Shown here piece by piece: positions 33,840-42,885 of a stretch of DNA of 64,000 nucleotides (position 1 is the first letter of the stretch; each line of letters begins with the position of its first letter). The notes under the pieces were generated by a model. It saw only the letters and a program-made list of their open reading frames with translations. It ran no database searches and had not been told where the DNA came from. The stretch comes from Chromobacterium rhizoryzae (lineage in GTDB: Bacteria; Pseudomonadota; Gammaproteobacteria; Burkholderiales; Chromobacteriaceae), in NCBI RefSeq assembly GCF_020544465.1, contig NZ_CP066126.1, positions 434,001 through 498,000 of the forward strand, given 5' to 3'. The position numbers and the translations under genes were made by a program.

Positions 33840-34377
33840 GATAAACCACCTGCCGGGTGAGGCTGAGGTATTAGGCAGGCGCGTGAGCGGATTGGCGTAC
33901 CGGGTGAGCTTTCAAGCCGGTGAGTGCATAGCACTCTCCTCCCACGCACCTGCCAAATGGCGTTGCAATGGAAAAACAACCTACGCAGCATGCTGCGTAG
34001 GTTTGCTAAAGCTCACAACGGGACGCCAATCCCGGTGCCGCATGTGGGCGGCAACGGGGGGATTGTTCCTGAGGGAGTGCTTGGGGTCAAGGCGGGGTGG
34101 TTGCTTTGATTGAGCGTGGCTTAGTTGTTGAGTGATCTGGATTTTGAATCCGCTGCGCGGATGATGATTTTGATTGCCGGGGCTGCCCGGCGGGCAGGGA
34201 GAGGATATTTGCTTGGCCAAATATCCTCTCCACTCCTAAAGGCCACCCTGCAAGCCTGGCCTACGGCTTCCCGCCCCTCCCTGTCTTATGCCCTCACAAC
34301 GCTGCGCTTGCCTCGCTTGGTCAGCGCGGAAAGCGGCACCCAAATCATCACCCGCAAAGCGGATGCAACAACCCCCC
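33840..34377. other. Non-coding region rich in inverted repeats
   Basis: About 540 bp with no convincing gene in any frame. It holds a perfect 11-bp dyad CCTACGCAGCA/TGCTGCGTAGG at 33980-34001 and a hairpin GGAGAGGATATTT/AAATATCCTCTCC at 34198-34231 with an 8-base loop. Local sequence is less GC-rich and patchy. Short open frames cross it on both strands but look like non-coding translations. It may be a remnant of a mobile or structured RNA element. Confidence 0.5.
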
Positions 34378-36039
34378 TCACGCAAACGCCAAAGCCCCGG
34401 TCAAATCCCCCGGCGGCTGCGCGCCGCGCGCGCGGAAGGCCGCATTGCGCGCGCTCACCCCCTCCAGCTCCGGCAAATCATGCAGCCGGCTGATGAAACG
34501 GATGATGGACGTGGTGTCGTAAAAGGTGTGATCCACATGCCCGCGCTTGGCGAACGGCGAGACGATGATCGCCGGAATCCGCGAGCCCGGCCCCCAGCGG
34601 TCCCCCTGCGGCGGCGCCACATGGTCCCACCAGCCGCCGTTCTCATCGTGAGTGATCACCACCAGCATATGCTTCCACTGCGGCCCGCTCATCAAGTGCT
34701 GCAACACATTGGCCACATGACGGTCGCCGGACTCCACGTCGGAATAACCGGCGTGCATGTTCAGATTGCCCTGCGGCTTGTAGAAGGCCACCGCGGGCAG
34801 TTTGCCGGCCACGGCGTCGGCGATGAAGCGGTTGGAAATCGGGCTGTCGCCCAGGCCGCCGTCCAGCAGATGGCGCTCGCGGGCGGCGCTGCCGGGCGCG
34901 AACTGGCGGAAGTAGTTGAAGGGCTGGTGGTGGTACTGGAAGTTGGGCGCGTCGCCGCCGCCCTTGCCGTCCAGCGCGGCTTGCCAGCTGCCGCCGTACC
35001 AGGCCCAGTCTATGTGCTTCTCGGACAAGAGGTCGCCTATGGTGCGGTAGCTTTGCGGCGGCAGGGTGCTGGGGTCTTGCGGGTCGGCGTAGCGCTTGTC
35101 GCCGCCTTCCGCCGGTCGCACGAAGCTGGGCTGGTAGGGCGGGGCCATGGTGTTGACCGCGTAGCCGTCCGGGGTGATGGCGCCGTTGTTGACGAATTTG
35201 GGCGGGCCGTCCAGCGCGGAGGCCGGGGATTTGGGGTCCAGCGCCAACTGGTGGCCGGTGGGCCCGTCGGCCAGTACGGCGATTTTCTTCTTGGCCGGGG
35301 TCTGGGCGGCGTTGAAGTATTCCGGGGTGCGCGCGGAGATCAGGAACTGGTGGTTGAGGTAGGAGCCGCCGAAGGCCGCCATGAAGAAGTTGTCGCACAG
35401 GGTGAAGCGGCGGGCGATCTGCCATTGGTTGAGCGTGCGCGCGGTGTCCGGGTAGTGGCCCATCACCAGCGCGCCGGAATCGGCCCAGGCGACGAACTGG
35501 TCGTTGCGGCCGTCGTTGATCTGCATCTGGTTGTGATAGAACAGATGACAGAGATCGCGGGTGATCACCGCCTCCGGCAGCGGCTGGCCTTCGGCGTCCT
35601 TTAGCGGGAAGGGCGCGTTGGGCAGGCCGTGGATGTCTTTTTCTTCGATGAAGTAGCGCTTGCCGGCCACGGTCTGGCCGGTGGGCACCAGGCCGCCCCA
35701 GATCTTGGGCAGGCCGGACAGCGGCTGTCCGTCGCGGTCGCGTTGCTGCGCCTGTTCCGGCTTGACCGCGCTCAGCGGCTGGGCCACGCCGGGAAAGTTG
35801 CCGTAGAGGTTGTTGAAGCTGCGGTTTTCCAGGTAGATCACCACCACGTTCTTGATATTGGCCTTGAGCAGCGCGTCCAGCTTGCCGCGGCGCGGGTGGC
35901 TGCTGGGCGCGGCGGCGGCGGGCAAGGCGCAACTGGCGCCGATGGCGGCCAGGCCTTCGAACAGGCGGCGGCGGGAGGGGTCTTGCGGGGCGTCCGTTTC
36001 GGCTGGCAACGAGCTGTCCTGTTCATCGGCGGCGGTCAT
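34378..36039 (-). CDS. Tat-exported phosphoesterase (AcpA/phospholipase C superfamily)
   Basis: A 553-residue protein with a twin-arginine signal (SRRRLFEGLAAIGASCALPAAAA, residues about 22-45). The phosphoesterase domain begins with VVVIYLENRSFNNLYGNFPG; downstream are LCDNFFMAAFGGSYLNHQF, SDVESGDRHVA and the metal-binding THDENGGWWDHV. The length and layout suit acid phosphatases of the AcpA type rather than the larger PlcC enzymes. In the usual ENRSFD motif the last residue is Asp; here it is Asn. It is a lone gene with 72 bp to the upstream PhyH gene on the same strand. Confidence 0.87.
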   Translation of the reverse strand: MTAADEQDSSLPAETDAPQDPSRRRLFEGLAAIGASCALPAAAAPSSHPRRGKLDALLKANIKNVVVIYLENRSFNNLYGNFPGVAQPLSAVKPEQAQQRDRDGQPLSGLPKIWGGLVPTGQTVAGKRYFIEEKDIHGLPNAPFPLKDAEGQPLPEAVITRDLCHLFYHNQMQINDGRNDQFVAWADSGALVMGHYPDTARTLNQWQIARRFTLCDNFFMAAFGGSYLNHQFLISARTPEYFNAAQTPAKKKIAVLADGPTGHQLALDPKSPASALDGPPKFVNNGAITPDGYAVNTMAPPYQPSFVRPAEGGDKRYADPQDPSTLPPQSYRTIGDLLSEKHIDWAWYGGSWQAALDGKGGGDAPNFQYHHQPFNYFRQFAPGSAARERHLLDGGLGDSPISNRFIADAVAGKLPAVAFYKPQGNLNMHAGYSDVESGDRHVANVLQHLMSGPQWKHMLVVITHDENGGWWDHVAPPQGDRWGPGSRIPAIIVSPFAKRGHVDHTFYDTTSIIRFISRLHDLPELEGVSARNAAFRARGAQPPGDLTGALAFA

Positions 36040-36111
36040 GATGCGTCCTTGTCTGAGAGCATGCGGTGTGGTCCATCATCCCGCCGCCGTGTTGCGGCAG
36101 GATGTCGGCGT

Positions 36112-36999
36112 TTAGTCGGCGCGCAGCGCGGCGGCGCGCGCTTCCGCCAACGGCTGGCGAATTTCCTCCGGCAGGAATTCGCGGAACAGCGTGTCCGCCG
36201 GCGGCTCCTCGCGCAGCAGTTCTATCGGGTCGCGGCCGTCCAGGCTGCCGAGATTGGGCGCGTGAACGAAGTAGCCCAGCAGCCGTTGCAGCCGCGGCGG
36301 CAGCGTGCGGGCCAGTTCGCGGGAAACGGCGAGATATTGGTTTTCCGCCTGGCGCAGCCAGCCCAGGTTGTAGCTGATGACCACGCCGGTGCGCGCTTGG
36401 TCGCTGTGGTTGGCGCCGCCGCAGTGGGTCAGCGAGCCCAGGTAGATCAGCACCGAGCCGGCGGGCATGGCGGCGCTGATGACTTCTTCCGGACGGGCTT
36501 CGCGCGGCTCGGGCCAGCGGTGGCTGCCGGGCACGACGCAGGTGGCGCCGTTCTGTTCGGTGAAGTCGTCCAGCGCGTACATGCAGTTGATCATTTTTTC
36601 AGATCCGGGCGCGGTGCCGGGGAACATCAGATCGTCGCTGTGCAGGAATTGGCGCGGTTCGCCGGGGCCGATGCTGATGGCCTGGGTCAGATTGAGCTGG
36701 TATTCGCGGCAGCCGCGCAGCAGGAAGGCGTCCATCACTCGCAGGATCAGCGGATGGGCGGCGAGTTCTCGGGTGACGGGCACGCGTTCGATCAGACCGC
36801 TGATCCTGCGCGTGGCGTAGCCGTAGAAATCGCCCTGACAGGGGGCGGAGCGGTCCAGCAACGGTTGCAGCTGGGCGCGGAACTGGGCCAGGCTTTCCGG
36901 GGTCAACAGCTGTTCTATCACGATGCCGCCGTCTTGTTCTAACGCGGCGATCAGGGTTTCCGGCGCGGTGTCCGGGCGGAAGCGTTGCAGGCTGGGCAT
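36112..36999 (-). CDS. Phytanoyl-CoA dioxygenase (PhyH) family protein
   Basis: A 295-residue Fe(II)/2-oxoglutarate-dependent dioxygenase. The metal motif H-x-D is His120 and Asp122 in QFLHSDDLMFPG, the distal histidine is His192 in LTHCGGANHSD, and Arg203 nearby can bind 2-oxoglutarate. The conserved MYALDDFTEQNGATCVVPGSHRW lies between. The substrate is unknown; bacterial members hydroxylate small molecules such as ectoine or acyl compounds. It is divergent from the glutamate-synthase-like gene across 238 bp; the functional relation is not known. Confidence 0.88.
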   Translation of the reverse strand: MPSLQRFRPDTAPETLIAALEQDGGIVIEQLLTPESLAQFRAQLQPLLDRSAPCQGDFYGYATRRISGLIERVPVTRELAAHPLILRVMDAFLLRGCREYQLNLTQAISIGPGEPRQFLHSDDLMFPGTAPGSEKMINCMYALDDFTEQNGATCVVPGSHRWPEPREARPEEVISAAMPAGSVLIYLGSLTHCGGANHSDQARTGVVISYNLGWLRQAENQYLAVSRELARTLPPRLQRLLGYFVHAPNLGSLDGRDPIELLREEPPADTLFREFLPEEIRQPLAEARAAALRAD

Positions 37000-37237
37000 G
37001 TGGTGGATTCCATCGTTTTATCTAATGAACCGGCGGCCGGGCCGCGGCGGTGTGGATGTCGAGCGATGTTATCTTCCGGATAGTCGTCGTGTTTGTGGAG
37101 CCGGCCTTTAGATCAGGTGGCGGACTATCTATGTAGTGAATGTATTTATTAATGTGAATGGGCGCTTGCCGCGGCTTGTGCGCGGCGGGGCGTCACCTTA
37201 CCCTGGGCCTTCTCCGCCACCTAGTTTTGGAGTCCAC

Positions 37238-38848
37238 ATGAGTGTGTCTTTGTTGAGCCGTTACGCTTTCTTCTCCTGTTGCCTGTTGTTCACCTTGTTC
37301 AGCCTGCCTTTCGTCCATTACGAGTGGTTGTGGCCGTTCACGCTGGCGGCGGCCGCGCTGACGCTGCTGGGGGTGTTCGATCTGCTGCAAACCCGTCACG
37401 CGGTGCGGCGCAATTACCCGATCCTGGGCAATATCCGCTACCTGGTGGAAAGCATCCGTCCGGAAATCCGCCAGTATTTGCTGGAGTCCGACCGCGAGCA
37501 GCTGCCGTTTTCGCGCGCGCAGCGCTCCCTGGTGTACGCGCGGGCCAAGAACGAGGGCGCGGACAAGCCGTTCGGCACCTTGATCGATGTGTATCAGCCG
37601 GGCTTCGAGTTCATCAGCCATTCGATGCGGCCGGCGCCGCTGAGCGATCCGGCCGGTTTCCGCGTGGAGATCGGCGGCCCGCAGTGCGCGCAGCCGTATT
37701 CGGCGTCCCTGTTCAATGTGTCGGCGATGAGCTTCGGCGCGCTCAGCGCCAACGCCATCCGCGCCTTGAACCAGGGCGCGCAACGCGGCGACTTCTATCA
37801 CGACACCGGCGAGGGCAGCATCAGCCCTTATCACTTGGAACATGGCGGCGCGCTGGTGTGGGAGCTGGGCAGCGGCTATTTCGGCTGCCGCGACGCGGCC
37901 GGCGGTTTCGACGCGGAGCGCTTCGCCGAGCAGGCGCGCAATCCGCAGGTGAAAATGATTGAGATCAAGCTGAGCCAAGGCGCCAAGCCCGGCCACGGAG
38001 GCATTCTGCCCAAGCACAAGGTGACGCCGGAAATCGCCGCCACCCGCGGCGTGCCGCTGGGGCAGGATTGCGTGTCGCCGTCGCGCCACAGCGCGTTTTC
38101 CACGCCGATCGAACTGATGCGCTTCATCGCCCGGCTGCGAGAGCTGTCCGGCGGCAAGCCGGTGGGCTTCAAGTTCTGCCTGGGCCACCCGTGGGAGTTC
38201 ATGGGCATCGCCAAGGCGATGCTGGAAACGGGGGTTCTGCCGGATTTCATCGTGGTGGACGGCAAGGAGGGCGGCACCGGCGCGGCGCCGCTGGAGTTCA
38301 CCGACCACATCGGCGTGCCGCTGCGCGAGGGCCTGCTGTTTGTCCACAATGTGCTGGTGGGGCTGAATCTGCGCGACAAGATCAAGATAGGCGCCAGCGG
38401 CAAGCTGGTCAGCGCCTTCGACATCGCCAGCGTGCTGGCCATAGGTGCGGACTGGGCCAATTCCGCGCGCGGCTTCATGTTCGCCATCGGCTGCATCCAG
38501 AGTCAGAGCTGCCACACCAACCGCTGTCCCACCGGGGTGGCGACGCAGGACGCGCTGCGCCAGCGCGCGCTGGTGGTGCCGGACAAGGCGGACCGGGTGT
38601 TTCATTTCCACCGCAACACCATGAAGGCGCTGGCGGAGATGCTGGCCTCGGCAGGGCTGGAACATCCGTCGCAGCTGCGGCCGCACCACTTGGTGCGCCG
38701 TGTCAGCGATACCGAGATCCGCCTGTTTTCGCAGCTGCACGTCTTTTTGCAGCCGGGCGAGTTGTTGGAGCCGGAGATCAAGGCGGCCTTTTACGGCCGC
38801 ATGTGGCAGATGGCGCGGGCGGACAGCTTCGAGGCCCAGCCGGCCTGA
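37238..38848 (+). CDS. FMN-binding glutamate synthase-like protein with membrane anchor
   Basis: A 536-residue protein with two N-terminal hydrophobic helices (about residues 7-25 and 29-48) followed by the FMN TIM-barrel domain of the glutamate synthase large subunit. Recognisable are SAMSFGALSANAIRALNQGA, EIKLSQGAKPGHGGILPKHKV, FIVVDGKEGGTGAAPLEF, and the cysteine cluster CIQSQSCHTNRCPTG that would hold a 3Fe-4S centre. It lacks the glutaminase domain of GltB, like B. subtilis YerD. The in vivo reaction of this group is unclear. ATG 37238 is preceded by TTTTGGAG. The gene is divergent from the PhyH gene. Confidence 0.9.
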   Translation: MSVSLLSRYAFFSCCLLFTLFSLPFVHYEWLWPFTLAAAALTLLGVFDLLQTRHAVRRNYPILGNIRYLVESIRPEIRQYLLESDREQLPFSRAQRSLVYARAKNEGADKPFGTLIDVYQPGFEFISHSMRPAPLSDPAGFRVEIGGPQCAQPYSASLFNVSAMSFGALSANAIRALNQGAQRGDFYHDTGEGSISPYHLEHGGALVWELGSGYFGCRDAAGGFDAERFAEQARNPQVKMIEIKLSQGAKPGHGGILPKHKVTPEIAATRGVPLGQDCVSPSRHSAFSTPIELMRFIARLRELSGGKPVGFKFCLGHPWEFMGIAKAMLETGVLPDFIVVDGKEGGTGAAPLEFTDHIGVPLREGLLFVHNVLVGLNLRDKIKIGASGKLVSAFDIASVLAIGADWANSARGFMFAIGCIQSQSCHTNRCPTGVATQDALRQRALVVPDKADRVFHFHRNTMKALAEMLASAGLEHPSQLRPHHLVRRVSDTEIRLFSQLHVFLQPGELLEPEIKAAFYGRMWQMARADSFEAQPA

Positions 38849-38850
38849 GC

Positions 38851-39255
38851 CTATTGCGGGGCGGAGGCGGCGCCGCTTTCTTCGTCGTCCGCGTCCTTGG
38901 GCGGCGGCACGATGCGCCATTGGCCGTCCTGGCGGCTGAAGCGCATCCGTTGTTCGCGCTCCACCGGCTTGCCGGTGAGCTTGCGGGCCTGATAGCTGAC
39001 TTCGCAGTCCAGCGTGGCGTTTTCCTCGTCGTTCTGGCAGTCGTTCACCGCGGTGACGCGCAGGTCTTTGAGCGTGGACTCCACCATGGAGCGTATCAGC
39101 AGGGTGTGGGTGGATTCCGGCTTGGAATCGAATGAGGCGAGCGCCTGGGCCTTGAAAGAGGCTTCCGCCTCGGCCGGCGTCGGCTGTTCCGTCGGCGTGG
39201 CTTGGGCGAAGCCGGCGGCGAGACCGGCGATCAATATGATGATGTGTTGTTTCAT
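38851..39255 (-). CDS. Secreted protein of unknown function
   Basis: A 134-residue protein with a signal peptide (MKQHIIILIAGLAAGFAQA). The mature part has one cysteine pair (NDCQNDEENATLDCEVSYQAR) and a predicted beta-rich core ending QDGQWRIVPPP; the arrangement resembles small periplasmic NTF2-like or DUF4878-like folds, but that is a guess. The last 15 residues are acidic and low in complexity. Its stop is 2 bp from the convergent glutamate-synthase-like stop, and it follows dciA on the same strand at 57 bp. Confidence 0.65.
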   Translation of the reverse strand: MKQHIIILIAGLAAGFAQATPTEQPTPAEAEASFKAQALASFDSKPESTHTLLIRSMVESTLKDLRVTAVNDCQNDEENATLDCEVSYQARKLTGKPVEREQRMRFSRQDGQWRIVPPPKDADDEESGAASAPQ

Positions 39256-39312
39256 GCCGCGACTTTAAGCCGGTTTGGCCGGCGGCGGCAAGCTGGGCGG
39301 CGGTCCCGGTCT

Positions 39313-39738
39313 TTACTTGCGGTGGTGGGCGATCAGCTTGGCCAGCGCGGCGCTGACCAGCGGATTGCTGACGCTGGCGGCGGCTTCTTCCATGCCGTCC
39401 AACGCGTTCTGGCTGATTTTCAGCTTTTTTTCACGCGGCTTGCGCGCCAGGCGGACATCCACCTTGACCCGGGTCTTGCCGGCGATGAAACCTTGCTTGG
39501 CCAGTTGCGGCAACAGGCTGGGGGCCAGCATGCGCAAGCGGGCGGCGATGATGCCGGTGTCGGTGTAAATCACCAGCTCGTCGTCGCGGATGCGCACGGC
39601 GCGGCAGCTGCCGACCAAGAGCGGCGGCAGCAGTTTCTGAAAGGCGCGGTCCAGCTTCATCAGCTCTTTGGCCTCGGCGGTGAGCCGGGTCAGGGTGCTG
39701 TCTTTGCTGGCGATGTCGTTGAATTGGCGTCCGAACAT
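39313..39738 (-). CDS. dciA: DciA-like protein (DUF721)
   Basis: A 141-residue protein of the DUF721/DciA family, which loads the replicative helicase DnaB in bacteria that lack DnaC. The central LVGSCRAVRIRDDELVIYTDTGIIAARLRMLAPSLLPQL, with its KH-like pattern, supports the call; the N-terminus has the LMKLDRAFQKLLPPLL phrase, and the C-terminus is basic and helical. In many Betaproteobacteria this gene lies between lpxC and secA on the same strand; here it is reversed and set apart from both by unrelated genes. Confidence 0.75.
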   Translation of the reverse strand: MFGRQFNDIASKDSTLTRLTAEAKELMKLDRAFQKLLPPLLVGSCRAVRIRDDELVIYTDTGIIAARLRMLAPSLLPQLAKQGFIAGKTRVKVDVRLARKPREKKLKISQNALDGMEEAAASVSNPLVSAALAKLIAHHRK

Positions 39739-39821
39739 GGCGGGCAGTCTAGTGAAAACAGTTCATTGTAGCCGCTGAGGGGGGCGCTTGGGGAGCCTTG
39801 GGCCGGCGGCGCCCCCAAGTC

Positions 39822-41135
39822 TTACTGTCCGCCTTCCACATCCTCCAGACTGAAGGTTTCGCTGTGGTCGTTGTAGGAGAAGATTTCCGCGTAGCGCCCC
39901 CAGCTGATCACGGTGTCCAGCGTCTCTTCGGCGGTTTCGTCGGACAGCGAGTCTTCCAGCTCCTGGGCGAAGCGCAGCCGCGGCGCGCGCTGGCCCGGGC
40001 GCTCCTGCAGCACTTTGCGGATGTGGGCGGCCATGGGCACGTGGCGCAGCAGGTGTTCGGCGAACTGCACTTTGCGTTCCTGGGTGCCGTAGTCGGCGAA
40101 CAGCTTGCCGGCGGCGGTGAGCAGGATGTCGCCGTCTTTCAGTTCGGCGAAGCCCAGATGCTCCAGGATTTCCGCCACCGGGAACAACTCGTCCACTTCC
40201 AGCCGCAGCTTTTCCGCGATTTCCGGCATGTCCGCCTTGCCGTGATACGGCGCTTGCGCCACTTCCTCGATCAGGCCGGCCATCAGGTTGGTGGAGACCT
40301 CGCTCAACTGGCTGCCGATTTCCAGCGGCAGCTTGTGCAGGGTGTGGGCGCTGCGGCGCGCGGTCATCAGCGCGTAGATGTCGTCCACCATTTTGCGGAA
40401 GGCCGGGTCCAGCCGATTGCGGCGGTGCGGGAAGGGCACTTTGATTTCCGCCACCACGCGGCCGGGATTGGACGACAGCACCAGGATGCGGTCGCACATG
40501 AACACGGCTTCTTCGATATTGTGGGTGACGATGAGCACGGACTGGATGGGCAACTGGCCTTCGCTCCACAGATCCAGCATATCGGTGCGCAGCGTTTCGG
40601 CGGTGAGCACGTCCAGCGCGGAGAAGGGCTCGTCCATCAAGAGCAGGGTGGGGTTGACCACCAGGCCGCGGGCGAAGCCGACGCGCTGGCGCATGCCGCC
40701 GGACAGTTCGCGCGGGTAGGCGTTTTCAAAGCCGTCCAGGCCGATCAGGTCGATGGCGGCCAGCGCGCGGCGGCGGCGTTCCTTGGCTTCCACGCCCAGC
40801 GCTTCCAGGCCGGCCTCCACGTTTTGCAGCACGGTCAGCCAGGGGAAGAGCGCGAAGGTCTGGAACACCATGGCCACGCCTTCGGCCGGGCTGGTCAAGG
40901 GCTTGTCGTGGTAGCGGACGTCGCCGCTGCTGGGCTTGATCAGGCCGGCGATGATGCGCAGCAAGGTGGATTTGCCGGAGCCGGAACGGCCCAGCAGGCC
41001 GACGATCTCGCCTTCGCGCAGCGTCAGGTTGACGTCGTCCAGCACCTGGATTTCGTCATTGCCCTTGTTGAAGCCGCGGCAGACGTTTTTCAGCTGGAAG
41101 ATTTCCCGTCCGGGGGTGGTGGTGTCTAGTGTCAT
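39822..41135 (-). CDS. ABC transporter ATPase, NitT/TauT type, with extra C-terminal domain
   Basis: A 437-residue cytoplasmic ATPase. The first 250 residues are the ABC domain, with Walker A GRSGSGKST, signature LSGGMRQRVGFAR, Walker B LLLMDEPFSALD and switch IVTHNIEEA. About residues 275-400 form a C-terminal domain of the AAA-associated type (PF09821 group), with DMPEIAEKLRLEVDELFPVAEILEHLGFAELKDGD. Such ATPases serve nitrate, sulfonate or similar importers. It follows the permease gene on the - strand by 10 bp, so the two form an operon. No binding protein is encoded nearby. Confidence 0.9.
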   Translation of the reverse strand: MTLDTTTPGREIFQLKNVCRGFNKGNDEIQVLDDVNLTLREGEIVGLLGRSGSGKSTLLRIIAGLIKPSSGDVRYHDKPLTSPAEGVAMVFQTFALFPWLTVLQNVEAGLEALGVEAKERRRRALAAIDLIGLDGFENAYPRELSGGMRQRVGFARGLVVNPTLLLMDEPFSALDVLTAETLRTDMLDLWSEGQLPIQSVLIVTHNIEEAVFMCDRILVLSSNPGRVVAEIKVPFPHRRNRLDPAFRKMVDDIYALMTARRSAHTLHKLPLEIGSQLSEVSTNLMAGLIEEVAQAPYHGKADMPEIAEKLRLEVDELFPVAEILEHLGFAELKDGDILLTAAGKLFADYGTQERKVQFAEHLLRHVPMAAHIRKVLQERPGQRAPRLRFAQELEDSLSDETAEETLDTVISWGRYAEIFSYNDHSETFSLEDVEGGQ

Positions 41136-41145
41136 GGTTGCCCCC

Positions 41146-42885
41146 TTAGCTGAGACGGAGTTTGTTTTCGGCGATGGCGTACAGCGGACGCCACAGCAGG
41201 CGGTTGAACAGAACGACGAAGATGGACATCACGGCGATGCCGAGCAGGATCTTGGGGTAGTCGCCGGCGGCGGTGGTCTGGGCGATATAGGCGCCCAGGC
41301 CGTGGGCGGCCAGTTTGTCGTCGCCCCAGGACACGTATTCGGACACGATGCTGGCGTTCCAGGCTCCGCCCGACGCCGTTATCGCGCCGGTGACGTAGTA
41401 GGGGAAGATGCCGGGCAGCATCACTTGCCGCCACCATTGCCAGCCGCGGATGCGGAAATTGGCCGCGGCTTCGCGAAAATCGTTGGGGAAGGCGCTGGCG
41501 CCGGCCACCACGTTGAACAGGATGTACCACTGGGTGCCCAGCACGATCAGCGGCGACAGCCAGATATCCGGATTGAGCTTGAAGTGGACGATGAAGACCA
41601 CGAACACCGGGAACAGCAGATTGGCCGGGAAGGCGGCGAGGAACTGGGCCAGCGGCTGGATTTTTTCCGCCAGCGCCGGGCGCAGGCCGATGTGCACGCC
41701 CAGCGGCACCCAGATCAGCGAGGCCAGCAGGATCAGCAAGGTGACCCGCAGCAGGGTGATCAGGCCCAGGCCCAGCACGCGCAGCACTTCGGCCGGGCCC
41801 ACTTCGGTATGGATGAAGGTCAGCAGCTTCCAGCTGGCCAGCAGGCCCAGCGCCGCCACCAGCAGCCACCAGACCACGTCGATGCCGCGCGACACCGGCG
41901 TTTGCGCCTCCGAATGCAGGCCTTGCGGCAGGCTGTAGTTGAGGCGCAGCCGGGCGGCTTTGCGCAGCAGTTTGCCAAAGGGCTTGAGCAGCAGCTGGAT
42001 GGCGCGGGTGCGCTGGATCAGCTTGAGCACCCAGGACTCCGGCGCGGATTGGCTGGAGGTGTCTTCCAGGCGGAATTTGTCGGCCCAAGCCACCATGGGG
42101 CGGAACAGGAACTGGTCGTAGACGACGATGACCACGGTCATGGTCAGGATCACCCAGCCCACCGCGGCCAGATCCTTGTGCTGGATGGCCATGGCCAGAT
42201 AGGAGCCGACGCCGGGCAGGGTGACGGTCTTGTCGCCGACGGTGATGGCTTCCGAGGCCACCACGAAGAACCAGCCGCCGGACATGCTCATCATCATGTT
42301 CCAGATCATGCCGGGCATGGAGAACGGCACTTCCAGCTTCCAGAACTTCTGCCACGGCGTCAGCCGCAGATTGACGGAGACTTCCTCCAGATCGCGCGGC
42401 ACGGTGCGCAGCGATTGGTAGAAGCTGAAGGTCATGTTCCAGGCCTGGCTTGTGAAGATGGCGAAGATGGCGGCGAACTCCGCGCCCAGCACCCGGCCGG
42501 GAAACAGCGCCAGGAAGAAGGTGACGGTGAAGGAGATATAGCCCAGCACCGGCACTGATTGAAGGATGTCCAGCATGGGCACCAGCAGCAGGCCGGCGCG
42601 GCGGCTCTTGGCCGCCAGCGTGCCGTAGATCAGCGTGAAGACCAGCGCGGCGGCCATGGCGGCCAGCATGCGCAGCGTGGTGCGCAGCGCGTATTCCGGC
42701 AGATTGGCCGGGTCCAGCGTGATGGGAACGGTTTGCAGCGCGGTCAGCGGCGCCCAGGTTTCGCGGATGCCGGTGGTGGCCATCAGCAGGAAGCCGAGCA
42801 GGAGCGGAAACGCGATCAGGTCCCAGCGGTTGGGAATCAGCCGCTTGGCCGTGGCGGGCATGAAATGGCGGACAACGGCTGTCAT
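41146..42885 (-). CDS. ABC transporter permease, two permease domains fused
   Basis: A 579-residue inner-membrane protein made of two binding-protein-dependent permease domains in tandem, each about six helices: residues about 20-265 and 330-575, joined by a cytoplasmic linker. The EAA coupling loops are EEVSVNLRLTPWQKFWKLEVPFSMPGM in the first and FREAAANFRIRGWQWWRQVMLPGIFPY in the second. NitT/TauT permeases are normally single-domain homodimers, so this is a fusion. The start at 42885 follows GGAGAG; the frame is open further up without a clear start. The 357 bp upstream (42886-43242) shows no gene or clear promoter. Confidence 0.88.
   Translation of the reverse strand: MTAVVRHFMPATAKRLIPNRWDLIAFPLLLGFLLMATTGIRETWAPLTALQTVPITLDPANLPEYALRTTLRMLAAMAAALVFTLIYGTLAAKSRRAGLLLVPMLDILQSVPVLGYISFTVTFFLALFPGRVLGAEFAAIFAIFTSQAWNMTFSFYQSLRTVPRDLEEVSVNLRLTPWQKFWKLEVPFSMPGMIWNMMMSMSGGWFFVVASEAITVGDKTVTLPGVGSYLAMAIQHKDLAAVGWVILTMTVVIVVYDQFLFRPMVAWADKFRLEDTSSQSAPESWVLKLIQRTRAIQLLLKPFGKLLRKAARLRLNYSLPQGLHSEAQTPVSRGIDVVWWLLVAALGLLASWKLLTFIHTEVGPAEVLRVLGLGLITLLRVTLLILLASLIWVPLGVHIGLRPALAEKIQPLAQFLAAFPANLLFPVFVVFIVHFKLNPDIWLSPLIVLGTQWYILFNVVAGASAFPNDFREAAANFRIRGWQWWRQVMLPGIFPYYVTGAITASGGAWNASIVSEYVSWGDDKLAAHGLGAYIAQTTAAGDYPKILLGIAVMSIFVVLFNRLLWRPLYAIAENKLRLS

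Noticed and set aside
33883..34113. Short open frames over the repeat-rich non-coding stretch (about 60-120 codons, both strands).
   Set aside because: No ribosome binding site, no consistent codon bias and they cross perfect palindromes, so they are treated as non-coding.
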